Notes under the pieces: model-generated | Told to the model about the DNA's origin: nothing | Databases searched by the model: none | The model's input: the letters and a program-made list of their open reading frames with translations, nothing else | Position numbers and translations under genes: made by a program | Shown here: positions 15,602 to 23,936 of the stretch, one piece after another | Layout of the letters: each line of letters starts with the position of its first letter | Numbering within the stretch: the first letter of the stretch is position 1 | Source of the DNA: Candidatus Binataceae bacterium | Lineage (GTDB): Bacteria; Desulfobacterota; Binatia; Binatales; Binataceae | Direction of reading: 5' to 3' | Assembly: GCA_036495685.1 (NCBI GenBank) | Contig: DASXMJ010000118.1 | Span: 1-32,261, forward strand | DNA length: 32,261 bases

Positions 15602-16387
15602 TTATGCGACGTGTAGGTCCGCGCCCCCGCTGACCGGCAGGGTAGCCCCCGTGATGAAGCTCGCTGTGTCGGAAGCAAGAAACACGACCGCATTCCCGAT
15701 GTCCTCGGGCTGGCCAATACGGCCCAAGGGAATATTTGCGGCGATGCGCTGGCGCTGTTCCTCGCTGGAAATGCGCGCCATCGGCGTTTCGATCGGGCCG
15801 GGTGCGATGGCATTAACGCGAATCCCATGGCGGCCGACTTCATAGGCCAGGTCGCGGGTGAGCGCTACCACTCCGGCCTTCGATGCCGCGTACGGGACAT
15901 GCGGAACCGTGACGTGGAAGGCCGCAATCGAGGCAATGTTTACGATCGCCCCGCGCTTACGGGTGATCATTTCCGGAACCACCTCGCGGCAGCACAGAAA
16001 CGCTCCCTTGAGATTGACGTCCAGGACGCGATCCCAATCTTCTTCGGTTTGCTCGATCATCCGCCTCACCACCAGCACGCCGGCGTTGTTTACCAGGATG
16101 TCGATTTTCTCAAACCGCTCCAGCGTCTCTCGCACGACGCGTCTCACATCGTCGGCCCGCGCAACGTCCGCAGAAACTCCAAGCCCCCGCCTGCCCAGAC
16201 CCTCGATTTCGGCAAGTACCGCCGCAATCCGGTCCTCCGCCTGCTCAACTACCACGACCTCGGCGCCAGCCCGGGCCAGACACCGGGCAATGCCGCGGCC
16301 GATTCCTCGCCCTGCCCCGGTGACGATTGCCACTCGATCGGCGAGCGCTGCGGAAAACGAACTCGTTTCGGATCGTTCAGTCGTCAT
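15602..16387 (-). CDS. SDR oxidoreductase (FabG-like)
   Basis: A 261-residue classical SDR. Motifs are complete: TGAGRGIG (23-30), NNAG (100-103), catalytic S153 in NIASIAAF, Y166-AASK170, and the PG loop IAPGPIETPM (194-203), ending with VSGGADLHVA. Such enzymes interconvert alcohols and ketones with NAD(P)H; E48 after the second strand (VVVVEQA) favours NAD over NADP. The ATG at 16387 is chosen because GGAG is 8 bases upstream; a longer in-frame reading starting at 16474 adds 29 residues with no family match and would run through an inverted repeat. It is first in a minus-strand run with the amidohydrolase (160-base gap) and a second SDR, and is divergent from the CocE-type hydrolase. Confidence 0.93.
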   Translation of the reverse strand: MTTERSETSSFSAALADRVAIVTGAGRGIGRGIARCLARAGAEVVVVEQAEDRIAAVLAEIEGLGRRGLGVSADVARADDVRRVVRETLERFEKIDILVNNAGVLVVRRMIEQTEEDWDRVLDVNLKGAFLCCREVVPEMITRKRGAIVNIASIAAFHVTVPHVPYAASKAGVVALTRDLAYEVGRHGIRVNAIAPGPIETPMARISSEEQRQRIAANIPLGRIGQPEDIGNAVVFLASDTASFITGATLPVSGGADLHVA

Positions 16388-16431
16388 GTTGCGTTCTCCA
16401 AGACCAAAGACTTGTTGCGGCGCCGACAACC

Positions 16432-16474
16432 TTGCCAGCCGGTGAAAGACCGAAACCGGCCCGATCGCTGGCAA
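16432..16474. promoter_or_regulatory. Nested inverted repeat between divergent SDR and CocE genes
   Basis: TTGCCAGC (16432-16439) pairs perfectly with GCTGGCAA (16467-16474), and inside it GCCGGT (16438-16443) pairs with ACCGGC (16455-16460). It is 45 bases from the SDR start and 90 bases from the CocE start. The doubly nested symmetry in a divergent region is what a regulator-bound operator or an RNA leader stem would give; which of the two cannot be told. Confidence 0.45.
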
Positions 16475-16563
16475 TTCGAGGATAAACCGATCTAGAGAGA
16501 TTATGATGCGCGCCGCGACCGCCGCCAGCCGCGATTGACACTCGTCCGCAGGGAGGCTGTTTA

Positions 16564-18315
16564 ATGGCTACCGGAAGCGAACCCAAATACAAAGTCGTCG
16601 TTGAGAAGAACCTCGCGATGCGTACGCGTGACGGGGTAGCGCTGCACGCGGACGTTTACCGCCCCGATGCAGCCGGCAAGTACCCGGTGCTCGTGATGCG
16701 CACGCCGTATGACAAGAGCCAGGAGCTCGCGCTTACCGAGAAGGATTACTTCCCCCCGCGCGGCTACGTTCTACTGGTGCAGGACACCCGCGGACGGTTC
16801 AGCTCGGAGGGCGAGTTCTATCCGTTCGTCCACGAGGCGGCTGATGGCTACGACGCGATCGAATGGGCCGCGGGGCTGCCCTGGTCGAACGGGAAGGTTG
16901 GGATGGTGGGACAATCGTACCTAGCGCTGGTGCAGTACTCTGCAGCGATTAAGGCGCCCCCACACCTGCTGGCAACCTGTCCGGTCTCGGGACCGGTGAC
17001 CTATTTTGAGAACTGCCTCTACCGCCGCGGCGTGTTCGAGCTGGGCTGGGTGCTTTGTTACTTCACCTTCATGGCGCGCAACACGCTGCTGCGCAAGGGC
17101 ATTTACGACGCGCACCGGGAGCGCCTGGACAGCTATCTCGCACGCCCCGATATTCCACTGAGCGCGCTCAAGAACGAGGTTTACCTTCATCTGCCGGTGA
17201 CCGATTGGGCCGAACGGCTTAACGAGGGCGCACCCTATCTCGTCGATATGCTCAAGAACTGGAAAGCGGGACCGTACTGGGGTGAGACCGACTTGCGGCC
17301 CCTATGCAAGAACGTGACGGCGCCGGCAATGCATATCGGTTCCTGGTACGATGCGTTCCAGTTCGACACTCTCGCCATGTACACGCAGATGCGCCGCGAT
17401 GCGCGCAGCGAAAAAGCGCGCCGCGGACAGCGTCTGATCATGGGGCCCTGGGCACATCTTCTGCCGTATTCGGTGCCGACCTCGCACGGCACCGGCGATA
17501 TCGATTTCGGTCCGGAGGCCAAAGTCGAACTGCTCGCCGACCAGGAGCGGTTTCTTCGCCATTGGCTGGGTGGAACCGAAAGCCAAATCCTCGATGAGCC
17601 GCCGGTCAGAATTTTCGTGATGGGCGAGAACCGGTGGCGCGACGAGCGCGAGTGGCCACTCGCACGCACCAACTACACCAAGCTCTTCTTGCACAGCCGC
17701 GGCCACGCCAACTCGACCCGGGGTGACGGAGCGCTGTCCTTCGAGGTCCCGCGTGACGAGCCGGCCGACGAATACCTCTATGACCCGAACGATCCGGTTC
17801 CCACGCGTGGCGGGACCACCTTGGGACTACCGCCGGGAGTGTACGATCAATCCCAAAACGAGCAACGCGCGGACGTCCTGGTTTATACGGGCGAGCCGTT
17901 GGCGAAGGATCTCGAAGTGACCGGGCCCGTCTCGATGCGACTGTGTGCCGCCTCGTCGGCGCGCGATACTGACTTTGTCGCGAAGCTGATCGACGTGCGC
18001 ACGGATGGTTACGCGCAGAATATCGCGGAAGGCGTGGTTCGCGCGCGCTTTCGCGATTCAGCGTCGGCTCCGACACTGATTACCCCGGGGACCGTATACG
18101 ACTACGCGATCGATTTATGGTCGACGAGCCACGTCTTCAAGGCGGGGCATCAGCTTAGACTGGAGGTGTCCTCGAGCAACTTCCCGCGCTACGACCGCAA
18201 CGCCAATACCGGTAATGACCTCTTAACCGACCGCGAACTCAAGTCGGCGCGTCAAAGCGTGTTTCACTCCGAGCGCAATCAGTCGCACGTGGTGCTTCCC
18301 GTAATCCCGCGCTAA
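16564..18315 (+). CDS. CocE/NonD family hydrolase (X-Pro dipeptidyl-peptidase S15 fold)
   Basis: A 583-residue serine hydrolase with three domains: an alpha/beta hydrolase core from about residue 15 (MRTRDGVALHADVYRP, 19-34), a helical cap (about 145-245) and a C-terminal jelly-roll (about 350-583). The nucleophile is S118 in GMVGQSYLA; D263 in GSWYDAFQ and H298 in GPWAHLL complete the triad at the spacing known for cocaine esterase. The oxyanion tyrosine is Y49 in RTPYDKS. The jelly-roll shows PVSMRLCAASSARDTDFVAK and HQLRLEVSSSNFPRYDRN type segments, typical of the family. GGGAGG lies 7 bases before the ATG. No signal peptide is seen, so it is cytosolic. It probably cleaves an ester or acyl-amide substrate. 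It is monocistronic, divergent from the SDR/amidohydrolase run and convergent with the CoA-transferase. Confidence 0.93.
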   Translation: MATGSEPKYKVVVEKNLAMRTRDGVALHADVYRPDAAGKYPVLVMRTPYDKSQELALTEKDYFPPRGYVLLVQDTRGRFSSEGEFYPFVHEAADGYDAIEWAAGLPWSNGKVGMVGQSYLALVQYSAAIKAPPHLLATCPVSGPVTYFENCLYRRGVFELGWVLCYFTFMARNTLLRKGIYDAHRERLDSYLARPDIPLSALKNEVYLHLPVTDWAERLNEGAPYLVDMLKNWKAGPYWGETDLRPLCKNVTAPAMHIGSWYDAFQFDTLAMYTQMRRDARSEKARRGQRLIMGPWAHLLPYSVPTSHGTGDIDFGPEAKVELLADQERFLRHWLGGTESQILDEPPVRIFVMGENRWRDEREWPLARTNYTKLFLHSRGHANSTRGDGALSFEVPRDEPADEYLYDPNDPVPTRGGTTLGLPPGVYDQSQNEQRADVLVYTGEPLAKDLEVTGPVSMRLCAASSARDTDFVAKLIDVRTDGYAQNIAEGVVRARFRDSASAPTLITPGTVYDYAIDLWSTSHVFKAGHQLRLEVSSSNFPRYDRNANTGNDLLTDRELKSARQSVFHSERNQSHVVLPVIPR

Positions 18316-18414
18316 GCGATGACAACTTTTATGCGCCCGCCTTGAGCCGAACGAGCCTCACCGGTGTCTCGAAAGGGAGCACTCGTCCTCCGGTCGTGGG
18401 CGAGGCTTGAAGTT

Positions 18415-19647
18415 TTATTTCTGGTCGCTGGCGACCGCGGCGCCGGACTGAATCAGCCGGTCGATCTCCGCCGCGCTGTATCCTGCTTCCTTGAGAATTG
18501 CGCGGGTGTGTGCTCCGTATTCGGGTGGCACACGCGGCTTCTGCTTCTCGCTCTCGGCGACGAAGATCGGGCTGTTCACGGTTTCAACTACGCCGTGGCC
18601 TGGATACTCGCAACTCACGATCGCGCCACATTCGCGCATCTGCGGATCGCGCACCGCTTCGTCGAGAGTCGGCAGCGGTGACCATTTGATGTCGTGAAGG
18701 CGAAATTTCTCGCGCCAATGACCTAACGGTTTCGATTCGAACTGCGACATCAGGATCGCGTGCAGCTCGGCGGCGTTCTCCCTGCGAGCCTGTGCAGTCG
18801 CGAACAGCGGGCTCGTGGCGAGATCGGGTTCGCCCAGGGCCTCGCACAGCCGAGCGTACTCGCGCTCGGGATCGAGCAGCGCGATGATCATCGCGTGCTG
18901 ATCGCTGCTGGGATACGCGGCGATTAGAGGGTTCATCGGACGAGCGCCGGGCTTGCGCTCGGGAAACCTGGCCGCACACAGCTTGGCCTGGATATCGACA
19001 CTGTTGGCCCACGCACCCGCCGCCATCAGTGAGGTGCTCACCTTAGAACCCTTGCCGCAGCGCTCGCGGTTGTACAGCCCGAGCATGATCGCGCCGAACA
19101 GGGTTGCTGCCGTCGGATGGTCGCCGATCGCCGGCCGTGCGCCGGCAGGGCTGCCATCCGCGCCGGTTACGCTCGTCATCAGACCGGAACGCGCCCAGTA
19201 TGCGAGCCCATCGTAGGCGGGCGCATCCGCATCCTCCCCCTTCTCGCCGTATCCGGTGATGAGGGCATAGATCAGGCGCGGATTGACGGGCTGAAGGTCT
19301 TCCCAAGTCAGCTGGAACTTTGCAAGCAGCGAGGGCTGGAAGTTGGTCACGAACACGTCCGCGCCGGCCACCAGCTTCAGGAGCGCCGCGCGGCCCGCAG
19401 TCTTGGTCAGGTCGAGCACAATGCTGCGTTTATTGCGGCTGGTCAGAAGCCAGGTGTAGTGGAAGTCGGTGCTCGGATATCCCGGAACCGAGGAAAAAGT
19501 GCGCCACAGGTCGCCATCCGGCGGCCGTTCGATCTTGACCACATCGGCGCCAAAGTCCGAGAGAATGGTGGCGGCCGCCGGTCCGGCGACATAGGTGGCG
19601 CAGTCGATGACTTTGAGGCCGGCGAGGGCTCCTGCGTCTGGATCCAT
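18415..19647 (-). CDS. CaiB/BaiF (class III) CoA-transferase
   Basis: A 410-residue class III CoA-transferase. It begins with the family opening LAGLKVIDCATYVAGPAAA (8-26) and ILSDFGADVVKIERPPDGD (28-46), with SRNKRSIVLDL (70-80) and ADVFVTNFQP (96-105). The catalytic aspartate, which forms the acyl-anhydride, is D146 in APAYDGLAYW. The rest follows the pattern GLYNRE and TSLMAAGAWAN. Such enzymes move CoA between carboxylic acids such as succinyl-CoA and a substrate acid, activating the acid for oxidation. GGGGAG lies 11 bases upstream of the ATG. It is downstream of the VOC gene on the same strand (191-base gap, in which I see no other gene or clear signal). Confidence 0.93.
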   Translation of the reverse strand: MDPDAGALAGLKVIDCATYVAGPAAATILSDFGADVVKIERPPDGDLWRTFSSVPGYPSTDFHYTWLLTSRNKRSIVLDLTKTAGRAALLKLVAGADVFVTNFQPSLLAKFQLTWEDLQPVNPRLIYALITGYGEKGEDADAPAYDGLAYWARSGLMTSVTGADGSPAGARPAIGDHPTAATLFGAIMLGLYNRERCGKGSKVSTSLMAAGAWANSVDIQAKLCAARFPERKPGARPMNPLIAAYPSSDQHAMIIALLDPEREYARLCEALGEPDLATSPLFATAQARRENAAELHAILMSQFESKPLGHWREKFRLHDIKWSPLPTLDEAVRDPQMRECGAIVSCEYPGHGVVETVNSPIFVAESEKQKPRVPPEYGAHTRAILKEAGYSAAEIDRLIQSGAAVASDQK

Positions 19648-19838
19648 ACGAGTCTAGCTCCCCAAAAATGTCCGCGTTGCCTTGGCTCTCCCTCGCGCGG
19701 TGATCGCCGCTAGGAGCTGCCGGAGGTCGTTGGGCAGAGACTCGCTTTTTCCCCCCGCCGAGTGCAAGAGACACCCCAGTGGAAAACCGACGAGCTTGAT
19801 CCGGATCGACAAAACCTAGAGGACGTTCAAACGGCGCC

Positions 19839-20267
19839 TCAACGCTGCCGTTGATCGAATTGCAGAATCGTCCCGTCGGGATCCTCGAACAAACAGGTCA
19901 GCACCTTTCCGCCCCCTTGTTCACCGTAGGCGACCGAATCGGCGGCGTACGGCGGCACAAGGATCTTCACCCCCGCGCTCTTGAGCTTCTCCACCCTCTT
20001 CTCGAGGTCGTCCACCCCGAAGGCGAAGTGATGAAGTCCGACCTGATGAAGCCGCAGCGGCTTGCCCGAAGGCTCTCGGCCCAAGGTTTGCGAGAGCACG
20101 AGGAATCCGCCGTCCTTACCCCAGCGCAGGTAAACCGCGTGACGAGAGCCCGACCCGACCTTTTCTTCGCTATCGAGCATCACCTCGAGGCCGAGTAGAT
20201 CGCGGTAGAACGGGAGCGAGCGGGCCATGTCGCTGACCCCGATCGCGACATGCGAAATTCCTTTCAT
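19839..20267 (-). CDS. VOC family (glyoxalase/dioxygenase-fold) protein
   Basis: A 142-residue vicinal-oxygen-chelate protein made of two beta-alpha-beta-beta-beta modules, residues about 1-65 and 75-140. Metal-ligand positions are H6 in SHVAIGVSD, H79/H80 in VGLHHFAFGVDD, and the C-terminal DPDGTILQF (129-137), where the common ligand glutamate is Q136. That substitution would weaken a classical three-ligand site and suggests altered metal use or a different reaction. Family members include glyoxalase I, extradiol dioxygenases and epimerases such as methylmalonyl-CoA epimerase; none can be chosen. AAGGAG lies 7 bases before the ATG. It lies downstream of an intrinsic terminator that ends the amidohydrolase unit, so it and the CoA-transferase likely have their own promoter in 20268-20396. 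Confidence 0.88.
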   Translation of the reverse strand: MKGISHVAIGVSDMARSLPFYRDLLGLEVMLDSEEKVGSGSRHAVYLRWGKDGGFLVLSQTLGREPSGKPLRLHQVGLHHFAFGVDDLEKRVEKLKSAGVKILVPPYAADSVAYGEQGGGKVLTCLFEDPDGTILQFDQRQR

Positions 20268-20396
20268 GAGATTCTCCTTAAAAAAGATGGTCTTCCGCCT
20301 GAAGCAGAACAGATCAACAATCGAGATTCCTCAGGCCATAAGGTTCGAGGTGACTCGTTTGTCCAGGCGCTGATCAAAATAATTCGCCAGCGTTGT

Positions 20397-20437
20397 AAAA
20401 AAACAGGGCCGCAGCAGTGTCGACGCGCGCGGCCCTT
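20397..20437 (-). terminator. Rho-independent terminator after amidohydrolase copy 2
   Basis: On the minus strand an 8-bp perfect GC-rich stem, AGGGCCGC (20436-20429) and GCGGCCCT (20412-20405), with a 16-base loop, is followed by one G and seven Ts (complement of the A-run 20397-20403). It sits 43 bases past the stop of the amidohydrolase at 20480. This is the clearest intrinsic terminator in the window. Confidence 0.8.
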
Positions 20438-20479
20438 CAATCGGTCAAAAATCGCACCTTGGTCGGGGTGTGGCTCCAG

Positions 20480-21634
20480 TTAGTTAAGATCGATGTTGTA
20501 GAGCCTGGCTGCGTTGTCGCATACGATCTTGCGCGTCACCTCTTCCGGCACCCCCTGGAAATCCTGCTGGATGACCTTGAGCGAATTCGGCCAGGTCGAA
20601 TCGGTATGCGGGAAGTCCGACGCCCACATGTAATTGTCCTCGCCGAAGAACCGATATGTCATCGGCCCAATCGCGTCGTCCTGGAAGGTTGCCCAGACGT
20701 TTCGGCGCACGTACTCGGACGGTTGCATCTTGAGCTTGGTGTCCTCGCGCATAGTGCCGAATTTCCCGTACATATGGTCGCTGCGATACATGAAATGCGC
20801 GATCCAGCCGGTGTCGTTCTCGGCCGACACGATGCGAAGCTCTGGAAAGCGCTCGAACACTTTGCCGAAGATAAAACTCGAGAGGGTGCGTTGCACCTGA
20901 TACACGGGCTGCATCGTTCCGATCAGCATCTTGACGCCGCCCAGCAGGACATTGCTTTCCTCGCGGTTCTCGCGCTTTTCGTCCCGATTGCGCCCCTTCT
21001 GATCGCGCTGGGTGATGACGTGCAGCGACAGTGGCATCTTCATTTCCTGCGCCGCGGCCCAGAATGGATCGTACAGCTCGGCATAGTAGGGCTTGTCCTC
21101 CGGCGGCACTCCCCAGATCATCCCGCCCTTGAGTCCCAGCTTCGCGCAGCGCTCCAGTTCCTGGACCGCCAGGGGTATGTCGTCGAGGGAGATGAGTGCG
21201 ACCGGATGCAGCCGCTTGGGGCTGTACGAGCGGAATTGCCCCACCCAGTCGTTGTAGACAGAGAAACACGCGCGGCGCAGGTCATCATCATCGAGACCGA
21301 ACAGCGGCATGCCGAGCGTCGTATAGATCACCTCGGCCTGCACGCCGTCGATGTCCTGGTCCTTGATTCGTTCGGCCGGGTCCCATCCGCTCGGACGGGC
21401 CGCCTCGTAGCCTTTCTTCAAATGCTCCTTCAGCTCTTCGCCGCTCTTACCGATCCCGAAACCGCCGGCCACCGGAAAGGGCCGAACCCCGGGCGCAATG
21501 AAAAGGTAGCCCTTGCCGCTTTCGCTCTTAACGACTTTGGGCGCTCGATCGCGGAATTTGTTATCGAGGCCCTTCTCCCAGAGATCGGCCGGCTCCATCA
21601 TGTGAGAGTCGGCGGAAATCACCCGCATTGTCAT
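20480..21634 (-). CDS. Amidohydrolase family 2 (ACMSD-like) enzyme, copy 2
   Basis: A 384-residue TIM-barrel amidohydrolase. Landmarks are RVISADSHMMEPADLW (4-19) with D9/H11, NKFRDRAPK (25-33), IKDQDIDGVQAEVIYTTLGM (90-109), H205 in PLSLHVIT, RIVSAEND (267-274) and D340 in WASDFPHTDSTWPNS. Compared with copy 1 it has an inserted charged loop RDQKGRNRDEKRENREESN (210-228) near the active-site face. Closest of the three to copy 1: both share LFGLxDxxxRxACFxxxNDW and LxxIPxAVxELER. GGAGGG lies 6 bases before the ATG. It is divergent from the HSL-type esterase and closed by an intrinsic terminator. Metal-dependent C-C or C-N cleavage of an acid is the family expectation; the substrate is not known. 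Confidence 0.92.
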   Translation of the reverse strand: MTMRVISADSHMMEPADLWEKGLDNKFRDRAPKVVKSESGKGYLFIAPGVRPFPVAGGFGIGKSGEELKEHLKKGYEAARPSGWDPAERIKDQDIDGVQAEVIYTTLGMPLFGLDDDDLRRACFSVYNDWVGQFRSYSPKRLHPVALISLDDIPLAVQELERCAKLGLKGGMIWGVPPEDKPYYAELYDPFWAAAQEMKMPLSLHVITQRDQKGRNRDEKRENREESNVLLGGVKMLIGTMQPVYQVQRTLSSFIFGKVFERFPELRIVSAENDTGWIAHFMYRSDHMYGKFGTMREDTKLKMQPSEYVRRNVWATFQDDAIGPMTYRFFGEDNYMWASDFPHTDSTWPNSLKVIQQDFQGVPEEVTRKIVCDNAARLYNIDLN

Positions 21635-21700
21635 TGGAGTCCCTCCTGAATTTTAGTGAAGGCTGTTCGTCTTGCGGCACTCGCCTAATGGGATGTATTG

Positions 21701-21772
21701 CACCTCACGGTGTTAACGGCAAGGCTGCCGTTTCACCGCGATTGACAGGGAAAGGGGACTGGGACTAGTCCC
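21701..21772. promoter_or_regulatory. Cluster of three inverted repeats in a divergent promoter region
   Basis: Between the amidohydrolase start (21634) and the esterase start (21792) lie CACC-TCAC-GGTG (21701-21712), AACGGCA-AGGC-TGCCGTT (21715-21732) and the perfect palindrome GGGACTAGTCCC (21761-21772), the last preceded by an extra GGGACT half. A TTGACA hexamer is at 21742-21747, but no good -10 follows at the proper distance; the palindrome would overlap that place. The set looks like operator sites for the divergent pair; the first two could also form leader hairpins. Confidence 0.45.
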
Positions 21773-21791
21773 GGTCGGAGGAGAACCCCAG

Positions 21792-22820
21792 ATGGAACGA
21801 GCATCGCAAGCCGCGGCCCCTGCCTATGCTCCGCTCGAAGTGGGACCCCGCACGATCCCAATGCCTACCCATGTCAGTCCCGAGGCGCAGCAATACATCG
21901 CGATGCCGCGGCTCAACTTATTGTCCGCCGACAAGTATCCCGACCCACAAGACAAGGAAGGGTGGCGCAGGAACATCGCCGAAGTGAACGGGATGATGAA
22001 GATGATGGAGGAGATGGTTCTCCCTCTCTGCCCGGTAAAGATTGAACGCACCACCATGAACGGAGCACGGGTCGCAGTGGTAACTCCCAAAAGCATCGCA
22101 CCGCTGCACCAGAATCGGGTGCTGATGAATATCCATGGCGGCGCGTTTGTATATGGTGAAGGAATGATCGTGGAGGCCGCGGTCGCCGCCCATCTGGGAC
22201 AGATCAAAGTGATTGCGGTGGATTACCGGGTTCCGCCGGACCATTGCTTTCCCGCCAACCTGGAAGATACCACCGCCGTCTATCGCGCGCTGCTCGAGAG
22301 CCATCGTCCCGGTTCCATCGCAATCTTCGGCACCTCGGCGGGAGGGACCTACACGGCGACGACCGTCGTCAAGCTTCGCCAGCTTAACCTTCCTTTGCCT
22401 GCGGCCGCGGGAATCCTCACGCCGGCCTGTGATCTGAGCGGGAACGGCGGCGACACGACGTTTACCAACGACGGAATCGACAGCGCGTTATCGGGAGCCC
22501 GCCCCCGCGAGGGCACCGGACCGAGCGCGCTGTTTGTCGGCAACCACGATCCGAAGGACCCGCTCATTTCACCGATCTATGCAGACTTCAGCACGGCCTT
22601 CTGTCCGACCTACTTCCTGGCCGGGACCCGCGACTTTCTCCTCTCTTCGACCGTCCTGCTTCATCGCGCGGTGCATCGCGCCGGAATCAAAGCGGAGCTT
22701 CATGTGTTCGAGGCGATGTCGCACGGCTTCAATATCATGGCGCAGCTTCCGGAAGCCCGTGAAGCAACGCTGGACATGATCCGATTCTTTGACGAGTGCA
22801 TGGATGCGGCCGCGGTTTGA
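21792..22820 (+). CDS. Alpha/beta hydrolase, hormone-sensitive-lipase (HSL) type esterase
   Basis: A 342-residue esterase of the bacterial HSL/GDXG family. The oxyanion motif is HGGAF (115-119) in LMNIHGGAFVYGEG, followed by YRVPPDHCFPA (145-155); the nucleophile is S182 in FGTSAGG; D281 is in AGTRDFLLSS and H311 in AMSHGFN, giving a complete triad with normal spacing. The first 75 residues form the helical cap, with the methionine-rich helix NGMMKMMEEMVLPL (66-79). It should hydrolyse short or bulky carboxyl esters in the cytosol. GGAGGA lies 9 bases before the ATG. The zinc alcohol dehydrogenase begins 39 bases after its stop, so ester hydrolysis followed by oxidation of the released alcohol is an attractive two-step reading of the pair. 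Confidence 0.93.
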   Translation: MERASQAAAPAYAPLEVGPRTIPMPTHVSPEAQQYIAMPRLNLLSADKYPDPQDKEGWRRNIAEVNGMMKMMEEMVLPLCPVKIERTTMNGARVAVVTPKSIAPLHQNRVLMNIHGGAFVYGEGMIVEAAVAAHLGQIKVIAVDYRVPPDHCFPANLEDTTAVYRALLESHRPGSIAIFGTSAGGTYTATTVVKLRQLNLPLPAAAGILTPACDLSGNGGDTTFTNDGIDSALSGARPREGTGPSALFVGNHDPKDPLISPIYADFSTAFCPTYFLAGTRDFLLSSTVLLHRAVHRAGIKAELHVFEAMSHGFNIMAQLPEAREATLDMIRFFDECMDAAAV

Positions 22821-22859
22821 CCGCTGCTTAAACTACAATTCAAGCGAGGTGCACAGACG

Positions 22860-23894
22860 ATGAAAGCGATGGTGATGGAAGAAATCGGAAAGCCCATGGT
22901 GGTGAAGGAGTGGCCGGAGCCCAAGTGCCCTCCCGACGGGGCGATCGTGCGCGTGGAAGGCAGCGGCATCTGCCGTTCGGACTGGCATCTATGGCAGGGT
23001 GACTGGGGTTGGATCGGGTTCAAGCCCCGAATGCCCACCATCCTGGGCCACGAATTCGCCGGGGTGATCGAAGAGGTCGGCAAGGACGTAAAGACACTCA
23101 AGGCCGGCGCGCGGGTGGTGGTTCCACTCGCGCAAGGGTGCGGCGTATGCGACGACTGCCGCACCGGCCATTCCAATCACTGCATGGGCGCAGGGATGGG
23201 GGGATATGCACGCTACGGTGTCCTCAGTCACGCCGACTACAACTACGCGCCGCTTCCTGACAAGGTAAATTTCGTGGAAGCGTCAGCGATGGGCTGTCGT
23301 TACGTTACCGCGTTTCACGCAATTCTTGACCAGGGGCAGGTCAAGGCCGATGAGACGGTGGTGGTGTACGGATGCGGCGGCGTCGGGCTGTCGGTGATCC
23401 AGATCGCTTCGGCGCTCGGCGCGCGCGTGATCGCGGTCGATCTCGATGATCGTAAGCTGGAACTTGCCAAGCAGGTTGGTGCCAACGATGTCGTCAACGG
23501 CAAGAAGACCGACCCGGTCAAGGCCGTGATCGAACTGACTCGCGGGGGTGCTGACGTCAGCGTGGATGCGCTCGGTATCGCCGTCACCTGCCGCAACGCA
23601 GTCCTAAGTCTCCGCAAGCGCGGTCGTCACGTTCAGGTCGGGCTCACCACGCAGAGCGAGAACGGCGAAGTCGCACTGCCCGTGGATCAGATCGTGTTCA
23701 AGGAAATCCAGTTCTCGGGGTCGCTCGCGATCCAGTCGTTCCGCTATCCCGCGATGCTGAGCATGGTCGAGCGCGGGCTCCTGCAGCCCAGGAAATTGAT
23801 CACCGAGACGATCCCACTGGAGAAGGCATTCGGGGTACTCGAGCAGATGTCCAAATTCGAAAACGTCGGCATCAGCGTGATCAATCAGTTCTAG
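22860..23894 (+). CDS. Zinc-dependent alcohol dehydrogenase (MDR family)
   Basis: A 344-residue medium-chain zinc dehydrogenase. Catalytic zinc ligands are C38 (GICRSD), H64-E65 (GHEFAG) and probably C146 (AMGCRY). The structural zinc lobe is complete with C94, C97, C100 and C108 in CGVCDDCRTGHSNHC. The NAD-binding Rossmann motif is GCGGVG (171-176), followed by an acidic D after the second strand (VIAVDLDDRK), which favours NAD. It oxidises primary or secondary alcohols reversibly. The ATG at 22860 has a GAGG about 10 bases upstream. It is cotranscribed with the HSL esterase (39-base gap). Downstream lies a long imperfect hairpin shared with the convergent AhpD-like gene. Confidence 0.93.
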   Translation: MKAMVMEEIGKPMVVKEWPEPKCPPDGAIVRVEGSGICRSDWHLWQGDWGWIGFKPRMPTILGHEFAGVIEEVGKDVKTLKAGARVVVPLAQGCGVCDDCRTGHSNHCMGAGMGGYARYGVLSHADYNYAPLPDKVNFVEASAMGCRYVTAFHAILDQGQVKADETVVVYGCGGVGLSVIQIASALGARVIAVDLDDRKLELAKQVGANDVVNGKKTDPVKAVIELTRGGADVSVDALGIAVTCRNAVLSLRKRGRHVQVGLTTQSENGEVALPVDQIVFKEIQFSGSLAIQSFRYPAMLSMVERGLLQPRKLITETIPLEKAFGVLEQMSKFENVGISVINQF

Positions 23895-23936
23895 CCCGCA
23901 CGGCCGTTTTGGTTGGATATCCTCGCTAAGCGGGAA

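Noticed and set aside
18340..18420. AGCCTC/GAGGCT pair with a T-rich tail after the CocE gene
   Set aside because: The arms are 6 bp and about 50 bases apart; too weak for a terminator call.
20417..21649. 410-codon open frame on the plus strand opposite amidohydrolase copy 2
   Set aside because: It is antisense to a well-conserved gene with complete motifs and terminator; long antisense frames are common in GC-rich DNA, and its translation shows no domain.
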